Below, piece by piece: positions 1 to 6,492 of a DNA stretch of 11,516 nt. The stretch comes from Candidatus Firestoneibacteriota bacterium (GTDB taxonomy: Bacteria > JACRDZ01), in assembly GCA_016212735.1 (NCBI GenBank), contig JACRDZ010000276.1, forward strand, positions 1 to 11,516, given 5' to 3'. The notes beneath the pieces were generated by a model that had not been told where the DNA came from, did no database searches, and saw only the letters and a program-made list of their open reading frames with translations. The position numbers were made by a program, and so were the translations under genes. Positions within the stretch are counted from its first letter, which is position 1. Each line of letters opens with the position of its first letter.

Positions 1-186
1 ATTCATTTTCTTTCTTTTGATTTGTTAAAAATTATTCTTTATGTTTTTCTATATCTTTCTTTTACTAAAATTTATTCTATTTTTCTCTTTTTTACTCATT
101 CTTATTTTTCATTCTTTTTCATTTTACTTTTGACATTACCTAAAAATGAAAAATTTTAAATTTTGATACTTCCATATTATTTTCTT
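1..186. other. non-coding pyrimidine-rich AT tract
   Basis: The plus strand is almost entirely T and C with scattered A, and G is rare until about base 120. Both strands have frequent stops in every frame and I see no credible start with a ribosome binding site. A TTGACA-like hexamer occurs at 130-135 but has no gene downstream on that strand. This looks like a low-complexity spacer downstream of the minus-strand peptidase gene. The neighbouring gene to the left is outside the window. Confidence 0.5.
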
Positions 187-270
187 AAAGCAGATTATTC
201 GCTTTGCTCAGAATGACACTTTCCACCATGTGTCATTCTGAATGAGTGAAACGACTGAAGAATCTGTTTT
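187..270. repeat. dispersed palindromic repeat, copy 1 (3' of M24 peptidase)
   Basis: The left arm begins AAAGCAGATTATTCGCTTTG and runs to GAATGACAC (187-219). The right arm runs from GTGTCATTCTG (230) to AATCTGTTTT (270). The outer and inner parts of the arms pair, but the right arm is longer because it carries the variant TGAGTGAAACGACTGAAG, so the hairpin bulges in the middle. The same element recurs at 5101-5178 and 10054-10161, and as a fragment at 10877-10892. It starts 5 bp beyond the stop of the minus-strand peptidase gene, so its transcript hairpin may act as a 3' end or terminator. That role is inference. Confidence 0.85.
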
Positions 271-275
271 TATTT

Positions 276-1376
276 TTACAATTTAACAGCATATCCATTT
301 TTAATTACATAATTATTTTCAATTCTAAAACTATTTCGTTTTGTATAAAAACCAGGTTCAAAAGCAAAAACCATGTTTTCGGAAAATTTGGGTAAATTTG
401 GCTTTTTATTTTTTTTGTTAACCATTGGAATAGACGGATAAACATCATGTATTGCAACACCAATCCCATGTCCATATCCGTGTTTTTCAAGGGAATGGAC
501 ACCATGCTTTATAGCAATATCATCCATGATCATACCAAGATCATATGGTGTAATATCCGAAAGTTTTAATGAAATTAATTTATTTTCCATTTCTTCGTTA
601 ATCCCAAAAAAATTTATATCACTAATATCGCCGTCTATTTTATATGTACGAGTAATATCAGAAGTATAACAATTATAATACAATCCAAGATCAAGAATTA
701 ATAAATCGTTTTTTTTAAGTTTTCTTTTTGTAGCACGAATCGGATGCGGGTCAAATGCCCTTGTACCGGCTGCGATAATAGGTTTAAATGAAAAACTTAG
801 TTTATATTTATTAACTAAAAGATTCAATCCATCCATTATTATTTCTTCACTAACACCTATTTTAATATGAGATTCAATTTCATTTAATATTTCATATGTT
901 AAATTAATTGCCTTTTTAATCAAGGCTATTTCTTCATTTGTCTTTATGGTTCTTAATTCCCAGAGAATTGATTCTGCTGAAACCGGTTTGTAAACTTTTT
1001 TTAGCTTTTTTACAAAACCATATGTAAGCGTATCAAATAAAGAATATTTTGTAGAAATTTCAACAAATATCTCTTTTTTAAGAGGGATAATTTCATTTAA
1101 TATTTCAAATATTCCTTTATTTGAATCATATGCATGTATGGTCAATAATTCACTTAAAGCTGCAGGTAAAGCGGTTTCAATGCTTGATACCAAAAGATGC
1201 GCTTTCCCTCCGGGTAATATTGCTAAAATTGCCGGAGATGAATGATCTTCGAGTAAAGTAAACATTTTATAATTTTGATTTAACCCATCCAGATTAAATA
1301 TTACTAAAGGTTTATCAAGTATTTTTGAAATTTGTGATAATTTGGCTTTAAAAATTTTAAATGATAATAGATTCAT
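276..1376 (-). CDS. M24-family metallopeptidase (Xaa-Pro aminopeptidase/dipeptidase type)
   Basis: This is a predicted cytoplasmic 366-residue aminopeptidase P/prolidase-like enzyme, which in this family removes or splits N-terminal Xaa-Pro bonds using two metal ions. Residues about 1-130 form the poorly conserved N-terminal creatinase-like domain and about 140-366 the pita-bread catalytic domain. All five expected metal ligands are visible: Asp229 (LDLG), Asp240 (SDITRT), His303 (GYGHGIG), Glu340 (FEPG) and Glu353 (RIEN). His211 (DPHP) and His310 fit the other conserved histidines. Length is normal for the family. The gene follows the thioredoxin/NHL gene with a 24-bp gap, so the two are probably cotranscribed. 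No strong Shine-Dalgarno is visible before the ATG, which suggests coupling to the upstream gene. It could be called PepP- or PepQ-like, and substrate specificity cannot be read from the sequence. Confidence 0.9.
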   Translation of the reverse strand: MNLLSFKIFKAKLSQISKILDKPLVIFNLDGLNQNYKMFTLLEDHSSPAILAILPGGKAHLLVSSIETALPAALSELLTIHAYDSNKGIFEILNEIIPLKKEIFVEISTKYSLFDTLTYGFVKKLKKVYKPVSAESILWELRTIKTNEEIALIKKAINLTYEILNEIESHIKIGVSEEIIMDGLNLLVNKYKLSFSFKPIIAAGTRAFDPHPIRATKRKLKKNDLLILDLGLYYNCYTSDITRTYKIDGDISDINFFGINEEMENKLISLKLSDITPYDLGMIMDDIAIKHGVHSLEKHGYGHGIGVAIHDVYPSIPMVNKKNKKPNLPKFSENMVFAFEPGFYTKRNSFRIENNYVIKNGYAVKL

Positions 1377-1400
1377 AATAATATTATTTTCATGTTTTTT

Positions 1401-2933
1401 TTATAGAAATGTTTGTATGTATTTTAAACTAAATCCTTGTATTCGATTATTTTTACGATCTATAACATAAAATCTGCCTTTATAATCAATAAAGCTTTTA
1501 CCCGGTGAATTAAATTCTCCATCTCCTGAACCAAAATGTCCGAACATCCCAAGAAAAATTCCTTCTTTATCAAAAATCTGTATACGATTGTTTAATGTAT
1601 CACTAACGAAAATTCTTCCTTCCGAATCAACAACAATACCATCAGGATGATTAAATTCACCTTTTTGAGAACCCGGGCGCCCGAATTTTCTTATAAAATT
1701 GCCTCTTTTATCGAAAACTTGTACTCTGGAATTATTTGTATCAACTATATAAATTAAGGTTTCATCCTGAGAAAGAGCAATAGCTGTTGGAAGTGAAAAT
1801 TCACCATCTTTACTGCCAGAAGAACCAATCTTAAATTTAAAATTTCCATTTATTATTTGAACACGATCATTTTGAGAATCAACGACATAGAGATTGCTAT
1901 TGCTATCGATTGCCAAATCAAAAGGCATATTTAATTGTCCTTCATTACTTCCGGTACCTCCGAATTTAATCAAAAATTTTCCTTCAGGACTGTAAATACA
2001 GATTAGATTTCTTGCAATATCTGTAATATAAATTCTTCCCTTATAATCGACTGTTATATTCCATGGCAAAGCAAGATTCTCACCGGCAAAACCTTCATTT
2101 CCAAAATTAAAAAGATATTTACCATACATATCGTATACATTAATTACAGCATTTAATGAATCTACAACATATATTTTCCCATTCTCTCCAACAGCAAATG
2201 ATGTTGGATTATTTAACGATTTCCCATTGATTTTCCCATAAAAACTAATAATTAATTTTTCACCCCATAATCTATCACTAATGAATTTTGTTTTAGATTG
2301 CCCGACATTCTCATATTTTAAATCATAAATAGGAGTAATTTCTTTGATTTTTTGTTCTTCTGTAAGCGCGAGCATTTTTTCTATTTCTTGTTTGATGCTT
2401 TTATCTGCAAAAGAAGGATAATAACCTGCAAGCAAATATTTAGATACTTTTTTATTGTCCATTAAAATAACACTGGGAAGAGCTGAAATCCCAAATTGAT
2501 TGTAAATCTTCAAACCATGATCAATCAAAACAGGGAAGATTAAATTATTTTTTTTAATCACATCATTCATTTTTTTTGTTTCTTCAGGAGTTAAATTTTC
2601 ATCACCCCATGGACAATATACTGTTACAACATCAAATCCATTTGATTCATATAATTTATATAATTTTTTAATTAAAACAATTTCTTCTTCGGAATAACTG
2701 CGAATCGTATCTTCTTCAGGTACTTTCCAGAATATTAAAGCAATTACTTTTGCATTTTTGTTGATGATTGCATTACTTAAGGCGACTTGATTCCCAGCAA
2801 TATCCTTTGTTGTAAATTCGTAAACCACATCTCCTTCTTTAAAACGGCTAAAACAATTTGAAGAGGTATTGAATAAAAATAAAACCGAAGAAATTATTGA
2901 TATTATTAAAAAGGATTTACACAAAATTTTCAT
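1401..2933 (-). CDS. exported thioredoxin-like protein with six NHL repeats
   Basis: This 510-residue protein has an N-terminal export signal (basic start, hydrophobic stretch about 7-22). A thioredoxin/AhpC-TSA-like domain follows at about 30-190, and then a six-bladed NHL beta-propeller at about 240-503. Propeller repeats recur as 'P..i.vd..G.iYv.D..nnRiq.f...G.f...fG..G...GeF..P'. In the thioredoxin domain the position expected to hold FWxxWCxxC reads FWKVPEED (68-75), so both active-site cysteines are missing. The cis-Pro loop is kept (GISALPS, Pro153). It is therefore unlikely to be a dithiol redox enzyme, and a binding or scaffold role outside the inner membrane is more plausible. A GAGGA Shine-Dalgarno (2943-2947) lies 9 nt before the ATG. 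It is the first gene of a unit with the M24 peptidase. Partner and ligand are unknown. Confidence 0.85.
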   Translation of the reverse strand: MKILCKSFLIISIISSVLFLFNTSSNCFSRFKEGDVVYEFTTKDIAGNQVALSNAIINKNAKVIALIFWKVPEEDTIRSYSEEEIVLIKKLYKLYESNGFDVVTVYCPWGDENLTPEETKKMNDVIKKNNLIFPVLIDHGLKIYNQFGISALPSVILMDNKKVSKYLLAGYYPSFADKSIKQEIEKMLALTEEQKIKEITPIYDLKYENVGQSKTKFISDRLWGEKLIISFYGKINGKSLNNPTSFAVGENGKIYVVDSLNAVINVYDMYGKYLFNFGNEGFAGENLALPWNITVDYKGRIYITDIARNLICIYSPEGKFLIKFGGTGSNEGQLNMPFDLAIDSNSNLYVVDSQNDRVQIINGNFKFKIGSSGSKDGEFSLPTAIALSQDETLIYIVDTNNSRVQVFDKRGNFIRKFGRPGSQKGEFNHPDGIVVDSEGRIFVSDTLNNRIQIFDKEGIFLGMFGHFGSGDGEFNSPGKSFIDYKGRFYVIDRKNNRIQGFSLKYIQTFL

Positions 2934-2942
2934 AATTTTTTA

Positions 2943-2947
2943 TCCTC
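2943..2947 (-). promoter_or_regulatory. ribosome binding site GAGGA
   Basis: Reads GAGGA on the minus strand, 9 nt before the ATG of the thioredoxin-like/NHL gene. It supports that start, which also leaves a complete signal peptide. Confidence 0.7.
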
Positions 2948-2977
2948 ATTTAAATTATTTAGTAAAAAGACTTTTAA

Positions 2978-3006
2978 ATATTACTATAAACATTATAAAA
3001 TTTCAA
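2978..3006 (-). promoter_or_regulatory. putative sigma70 promoter for the thioredoxin/NHL-peptidase unit
   Basis: On the minus strand TTGAAA (3001-3006) is followed after 17 nt by TAATAT (2978-2983). This would give a leader of roughly 35-40 nt before the ATG at 2933. It lies back to back with the plus-strand promoter at 3031-3059. Matches to consensus are 5/6 and 4/6 in AT-rich DNA, so chance is possible. Confidence 0.45.
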
Positions 3007-3030
3007 CTTAAAATTTGTTATTTGAGTTTC

Positions 3031-3059
3031 TTGACAAAGCGTGATTGAGATAGTATATT
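3031..3059 (+). promoter_or_regulatory. strong sigma70-type promoter of the heme-sensor operon
   Basis: TTGACA (3031-3036, 6/6) is followed by a 17-nt spacer and TATATT (3054-3059, 5/6). Transcription would begin near 3066, just ahead of the AAGGA at 3068-3072 and the ATG at 3077. This rules out the in-frame GTG at 3041, which would lie inside the promoter. Confidence 0.7.
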
Positions 3060-3076
3060 TATATAAAAAGGAAATT

Positions 3077-4489
3077 ATGCATAAAAATATCAACTCTGAA
3101 AAAAAAATAGCAATAATTATTAGTGTATTTTCTACCATTATTTTACTTATTTTATATACATTAAATGCATATAAAGAGAGACTCAATATATTAGATGAAA
3201 ATAAAAAAAAGGGTCGCATATTAGCGACACAAGTTGTCCTAACCCTGGCTGCTGAAGCTCAATCGGATTCCTCTATAACCAAACCCGCAATATTATCTAA
3301 TAATGTTAATAATATAAATTCTACTAAAGGTTTATATGTATTTAAAATTTTCAATAAATTAAAGCCGGATAAATTATCTGAATTTGAGCGCCAATCTTTT
3401 TTGCATTTTGAGGAAGGAGATGATGAAGCTTATAAATCAATAGAAAATCATTTTGAATATATTGCTCCGATTTATGTAATTCAGGCATGTATTAGATGTC
3501 ATGCAAAACAAAAAGAAGGGAATATATTAGGAGCTGTTAAAATTTCATTCCCATCTATAGATCCTAATAAATGGTTAATATCTAATGTGATAAAAGGTTT
3601 GTTGTTAATACTGATTAATCTTTTATTTTTCTATTTTGTAATAAAATTTTTATGGAAATTTAATATTGCAGATATTGTTAAAAATGAAGAGAATAACTAT
3701 CATGATGAAATATCTAAAATTAAAAAAACACAGTCTGATGAATCATTAGAATTAAATCAAACTATTTCAGAACAAGAAAAAAATATTACCGAACAAAACA
3801 AGACAATTGCTGATTTGCAAAAAGATAATGACATAAAAAAGCAAGAAATTACTAAACTCAAAAATGATGATATTCTTACTTTATCAAAGCTGAGAGATAC
3901 AAAAGCAGATCTTCTATTCCAAAAAAGATTATTACAAATAATTTTTTTAAATGTACAGGATGGAATTTATGTATTGGATAAAAATGGTAAAGTGAATGTA
4001 TGGAATTCATCTATGGAGAAGATTACCGGATACACAAAAGATGATATGTTCGGGAAAGAAATCAATGAAGATATCTTTGCTTATGAAGATCAATATGGCA
4101 ATAAAATTAAAAAAGATTTTTATCCTTTAACATGGGTATTGCAAAAAGGCGAATTTGTTTCGAGCCCGATTAAGCTTCGAAAACGTGATGGGAAGATTGT
4201 TATGTTAAGTTTGAAAGCATTACCTGTAAAAGATAATGAAAATAAAATTCTTGGCGGTATCGTGATTTTAAGCGATAATCTTACACAAAAAGAAATTTCT
4301 CCTGTAAGTGAAACTCCATCTATTAAAATAAAAGAGACAAAAATTGATAATGCTGATATTAAGAATATTGTTAGATCATTGTGGGATTATATTGAAATTA
4401 TGAGAGATGGTGATACCGGTGATCTAAATGAAACGCAGATGGATTTTCTCGATGAAATTTATTATGTTTTAAAACAATTTAAAAAATAA
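3077..4489 (+). CDS. membrane heme-c/PAS sensor protein without kinase output domain
   Basis: A 470-residue two-pass membrane protein. TM1 is at about 11-29. An extracytoplasmic domain at about 30-170 resembles the Tll0287-like (DUF3365) heme sensor family and contains a c-type heme motif CIRCH (Cys138, Cys141, His142), followed by GAVKISFP. TM2 is at about 171-193. A long Lys/Glu/Gln-rich coiled coil spans about 205-285, then a PAS domain at about 286-402 (GIYVLDKNGKVNVWN, ITGYTKDDMFGK). The last 48 residues resemble a histidine-kinase dimerisation domain (GDTGDLNETQMDFLDEI). However, no phospho-accepting His is seen in the first helix and there is no ATPase domain. It could sense redox state or a small ligand through heme and signal by protein contact. 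The start is set by AAGGA 4 nt upstream and the promoter position. Tautomerase and unknown-protein genes follow within 30 bp each. Confidence 0.8.
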   Translation: MHKNINSEKKIAIIISVFSTIILLILYTLNAYKERLNILDENKKKGRILATQVVLTLAAEAQSDSSITKPAILSNNVNNINSTKGLYVFKIFNKLKPDKLSEFERQSFLHFEEGDDEAYKSIENHFEYIAPIYVIQACIRCHAKQKEGNILGAVKISFPSIDPNKWLISNVIKGLLLILINLLFFYFVIKFLWKFNIADIVKNEENNYHDEISKIKKTQSDESLELNQTISEQEKNITEQNKTIADLQKDNDIKKQEITKLKNDDILTLSKLRDTKADLLFQKRLLQIIFLNVQDGIYVLDKNGKVNVWNSSMEKITGYTKDDMFGKEINEDIFAYEDQYGNKIKKDFYPLTWVLQKGEFVSSPIKLRKRDGKIVMLSLKALPVKDNENKILGGIVILSDNLTQKEISPVSETPSIKIKETKIDNADIKNIVRSLWDYIEIMRDGDTGDLNETQMDFLDEIYYVLKQFKK

Positions 4490-4494
4490 TATAC

Positions 4495-4500
4495 AAGGAG
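4495..4500 (+). promoter_or_regulatory. ribosome binding site AAGGAG deciding the tautomerase start
   Basis: Near-consensus Shine-Dalgarno, 9 nt before the ATG at 4510 and directly abutting the rival ATG at 4501. Only the 4510 start leaves usable spacing and an N-terminal Pro after Met removal. Confidence 0.8.
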
Positions 4501-4509
4501 ATGCTCTCT

Positions 4510-4695
4510 ATGCCAATAGTAAATATCCAGATATTAAAAGGACGTTCTCTGGAGCAGAAAAAGAATTTAACTAAAGCAGTAACAGATGCAATCGTTTCGA
4601 CAATTGGAGTAAAACCGGAAGTCGTGTGGATAGTTATTGAAGAAATGGAAAAGGAAAATTTTGCAACAGGCGGAAAATTACATAGCGAAAAATAG
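4510..4695 (+). CDS. 4-oxalocrotonate tautomerase family protein
   Basis: A 61-residue protein beginning Met-Pro, so that removal of Met exposes the catalytic Pro1 of the tautomerase superfamily. Members form hexamers of small beta-alpha-beta subunits and interconvert enol and keto forms of unsaturated acids. Pro1, Arg11 (KGRS) and Phe50 (ENFATGG) are kept. The position matching Arg39 of the Pseudomonas enzyme is Trp (VVWIVIEEM), so the substrate is probably not 4-oxalocrotonate itself. The start at 4510 is chosen because AAGGAG (4495-4500) lies 9 nt upstream and because it places Pro second. The in-frame ATG at 4501 directly follows the Shine-Dalgarno and would bury the proline. The gene begins 20 bp after the heme sensor stop, so an operon is likely. 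No other aromatic-degradation genes are visible. Confidence 0.88.
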   Translation: MPIVNIQILKGRSLEQKKNLTKAVTDAIVSTIGVKPEVVWIVIEEMEKENFATGGKLHSEK

Positions 4696-4723
4696 AAAAT
4701 ATAGTTAATAAATTGGTGGTAAA

Positions 4724-5056
4724 ATGAGATCTCAGCATAAAAGTCTGGCAGATGGTAGATGGTTTAAATTCTCATTTCCTATCCAAATGGCGAATATAGG
4801 AAGTGAAGTTATTCGGACTATTAATTGGAAAAACAAAAGTAATCCTGAATATAGCTGGTTGGCTTTTGAGAGAGCATTAGAACTTCTTTCCTTAACCCTT
4901 TCAGATCCAAAAAATAAAAAAAGGTTTAGAGAATTAACCCGTCTTTATGAAGTTTTAGCAGATTACTTTGCTTTTGATAATGAGTATAAGTCCAGTGACC
5001 AATTATGGAAAAATTATTTTTTGGGGTTTAATTATTTGGCGAGATTAAAGTATTGA
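4724..5056 (+). CDS. small conserved-looking protein of unknown function
   Basis: A 110-residue soluble protein with no signal peptide or membrane segment, mostly helical in appearance. The core reads as a repeat-like helix set: AFERALELLSLTLSDPK (about 46-62), then RFRELTRLYEVLADYFAFDNEYKSS (about 67-91), ending in an aromatic-rich tail (LWKNYFLGFNYLARLKY). I have an impression that similar short proteins with the 'AFERALELL..T..DPK..RLRELxRLxEVLxDYF.GDNEY.S' pattern occur in diverse bacteria and archaea without assigned function. That is recall, not a search result. The start ATG is preceded 4 nt upstream by GGTGG. The gene lies 28 bp after the tautomerase and is the last gene before the palindromic repeat, so it probably belongs to the heme-sensor operon. 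Confidence 0.75.
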   Translation: MRSQHKSLADGRWFKFSFPIQMANIGSEVIRTINWKNKSNPEYSWLAFERALELLSLTLSDPKNKKRFRELTRLYEVLADYFAFDNEYKSSDQLWKNYFLGFNYLARLKY

Positions 5057-5100
5057 ATATATTTTAAAATTTTCGATCCCATATTTTAAAGAAAGTAAAG

Positions 5101-5178
5101 AAAGCAGATTCTTCGCTTTGCTCAGAATGACAACTAACCGTAGTGTTGTCATTCTGAGCGAAGCGAAGAATCTGCTTT
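5101..5178. repeat. dispersed palindromic repeat, copy 2; hairpin between convergent genes
   Basis: The 34-bp arms (5101-5134 and 5145-5178) pair with a single mismatch around a 10-nt loop (5135-5144). The outer end reads AAAGCAGATTCTTCGCTTTG and the inner end GAATGACAAC. On the plus strand it is followed by a long T-rich run, so it can serve as an intrinsic terminator for the sensor operon. On the minus strand its outer arm encodes the last residues and stop of the Ppx/GppA gene (to 5149). It is the most symmetrical copy of the family seen here. Confidence 0.9.
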
Positions 5179-6078
5179 AAAATTTTTTTTTATTATTCCT
5201 TCTAAAAGCTCGCTTTCACTGACTAATAAATAATTGCATAATAATTTTTTCATTATTATAAGACATATTAAAGAACCGGCAAGAATAACATCGCTTCGTG
5301 CTGGATGAATTCCTTTTATTTGTTTAATTTGATCAACACTTTTTGTTTTAAGATTTTCATGCAATTTTTCAATGTGATCAAATGATAACTTATATTTATG
5401 GATTTTATTTATATCATATGGAAATAGTTCCTGATCCATTGCTGCAAGTGTAGTAACAGTTCCTGCAACTCCAATTAAAATTCTATTTTGTAATTTAATT
5501 TCAGAAAGTGCGGAAGTGATCTGGTTTTCGATTTCATTTCTTAAATTTGTATATTCTTCAGGAGTAATAGGCTGTTTTTTTATAAAACGTTCTGTCATAC
5601 GAACACAACCGATATTGATGCTGAATTCATTTATGTCTTTATCATTTTCTATGATAAATTCCGTACTACCGCCGCCAATATCAAAAACAAGGAGTTTATT
5701 GCCAGGGAAGGCCGATTTTACACCTAAAAAAGTATATGACGCTTCCTCATTGCCGGTTATTGTAGAAAATTCCCAATTTAATTTTTTTTTAAATTTATCA
5801 ATAAAAACATTACGATTTTGGGAATCTCTTACTGCACTTGTTGCAATAATATTTACAGATGGGATTTTATAACTATAAAGAATTTCTTTATATTCAATCA
5901 ATTTATTTATTGTTCGATCCATAGCTTCATTACTAAGTATCTTTGTTTTATCAACTCCCGCTCCAAGACGAACTACATCGACTTTTTTTAATATTGGTTT
6001 AAGTTCTTTATTATTAAGAATCTCGGCAATTAATAGTCTGACAGAATTAGTACCTATATCAATTGAAGCTTTTAGCAT
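5149..6078 (-). CDS. ppx: Ppx/GppA family phosphatase (exopolyphosphatase-like)
   Basis: A 309-residue cytoplasmic ASKHA-fold enzyme. Relatives hydrolyse inorganic polyphosphate or convert pppGpp to ppGpp. Motifs are DIGTNS (7-12, phosphate loop 1), ATSAVRDSQNR (79-89), GNEEASYTFLGV (109-120, with the catalytic Glu at 111/112), DIGGGSTEF (133-141, phosphate loop 2), GVAGTVTTLA (203-212), GIHPARSDV (256-264) and SESELLEGI (287-295). It is the short form with no C-terminal HD-like domain. I choose the ATG at 6076-6078. The longer frame from 6114 adds 12 residues encoded by a palindromic repeat and lacks family similarity. The last nine residues (KADSSLRSE) and the stop come from palindromic repeat copy 2, so the original C-terminus was replaced or extended. 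Ppx and GppA activity cannot be told apart here. Confidence 0.88.
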   Translation of the reverse strand: MLKASIDIGTNSVRLLIAEILNNKELKPILKKVDVVRLGAGVDKTKILSNEAMDRTINKLIEYKEILYSYKIPSVNIIATSAVRDSQNRNVFIDKFKKKLNWEFSTITGNEEASYTFLGVKSAFPGNKLLVFDIGGGSTEFIIENDKDINEFSINIGCVRMTERFIKKQPITPEEYTNLRNEIENQITSALSEIKLQNRILIGVAGTVTTLAAMDQELFPYDINKIHKYKLSFDHIEKLHENLKTKSVDQIKQIKGIHPARSDVILAGSLICLIIMKKLLCNYLLVSESELLEGIIKKNFKADSSLRSE

Positions 6079-6096
6079 TATGACACCATTGATTAA

Positions 6097-6112
6097 GCCT
6101 GATAAATCAGGC
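6097..6112. repeat. short palindrome GCCTGAT-AA-ATCAGGC
   Basis: Seven-bp arms around a 2-nt loop lie just upstream of the chosen Ppx/GppA start. The 12 extra residues of the longer reading frame are partly translated from this palindrome. It may be part of a compound repeat with the palindrome at 6126-6151. As RNA it would sit in the leader of the Ppx/GppA message. Confidence 0.55.
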
Positions 6113-6125
6113 AACTACAAAGCTT

Positions 6126-6151
6126 TAGAGACGCAAAATTTTGCGTCTCTA
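6126..6151. repeat. perfect 26-bp palindrome (TAGAGACGCAAAA arm)
   Basis: The half-site TAGAGACGCAAAA and its exact reverse complement meet without a loop. On the plus strand it is followed by CTTTTT, terminator-like, but no plus-strand gene ends here. Both flanking genes are on the minus strand, 14 bp downstream of the FlgM-like stop in that direction. A mobile or dispersed repeat is more likely than a dedicated terminator, although it could attenuate read-through into the Ppx/GppA gene. Confidence 0.6.
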
Positions 6152-6165
6152 CTTTTTAAAATTCA

Positions 6166-6360
6166 TTAATCCAATTCTCTTAAAAGTATTTCGGCTAGAG
6201 TTTCCAGCTTATGTTTATTTTTCATATATCTACCGGTAAACACTTCATTTTTTATTTTTTTTATCTTTTCATTATCTACATTTTTTAACATACTTTTAAC
6301 TATAGCGGTGTACTCTTTTAATTTATTTTTTTCATTTTCGCATAAATTTATTTTGTTCAT
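6166..6360 (-). CDS. small FlgM-like protein (putative anti-sigma-28 factor)
   Basis: A 64-residue, Lys-rich, fully helical-looking protein. The pattern resembles the C-terminal half of FlgM: an INL..NEK..LKEYTAIVKSML start, then VDNEKIKKIKNEVFTGRYM, and a final helix LETLAEILLREL. This corresponds to FlgM's 'R.ekV..lk..I..GtY.vd...iAe.ll..l' that wraps sigma-28. FlgM itself is usually about 90-100 residues, so this would be a minimal form. There are no flagellar genes in the window. The Shine-Dalgarno is weak: AAAAGG about 12 nt upstream. It precedes the Ppx/GppA gene, separated by palindromes. Similarity is by pattern only, and another small helical regulator is possible. Confidence 0.5.
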   Translation of the reverse strand: MNKINLCENEKNKLKEYTAIVKSMLKNVDNEKIKKIKNEVFTGRYMKNKHKLETLAEILLRELD

Positions 6361-6446
6361 AAATAGAATATACCTTTTATTTAAATTTAAATTAAATATC
6401 GGTAAAAAAAAATAAAAACTTTAATTATTAATTTCTAAAAAAACCC

Positions 6447-6473
6447 TTGACATCATAATATGTCTTTGATAAA
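6447..6473 (+). promoter_or_regulatory. putative promoter for tRNA-Cys
   Basis: An exact TTGACA (6447-6452) lies 40 bp upstream of the tRNA. A weak -10 (GATAAA, 6468-6473) follows after 15 nt. The -35 match in front of a stable RNA gene is persuasive, but the -10 is poor. Confidence 0.5.
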
Positions 6474-6492
6474 GTAGTACTTTATTTTAAAT

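Noticed and set aside
130..158. TTGACA-led promoter on the plus strand in the pyrimidine-rich tract
   Set aside because: There is no convincing -10 and no plus-strand gene downstream.
305..505. 66-codon minus-strand frame inside the M24 peptidase gene
   Set aside because: It overlaps conserved catalytic-domain sequence in another frame of the same strand, and its product shows no family features.
3041..3076. GTG start giving 12 more residues on the heme sensor
   Set aside because: It lies between the -35 and -10 boxes of a near-consensus promoter and would not be in the transcript.
2974..3219. 81-codon minus-strand frame covering the divergent promoter region and the start of the heme sensor gene
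   Set aside because: It is antisense to the signal-anchor region of the sensor and overlaps both promoters. Its hydrophobic product simply mirrors AT-rich membrane-segment DNA.
5516..5872. 118-codon plus-strand frame antisense to the Ppx/GppA gene
   Set aside because: The opposite strand carries clear Ppx/GppA motifs throughout. No ribosome binding site or family similarity is seen for this frame.
6079..6114. Longer N-terminus for the Ppx/GppA phosphatase
   Set aside because: The extra 12 residues come from a palindromic repeat, and the family start lies at MLKASIDIGTNS.
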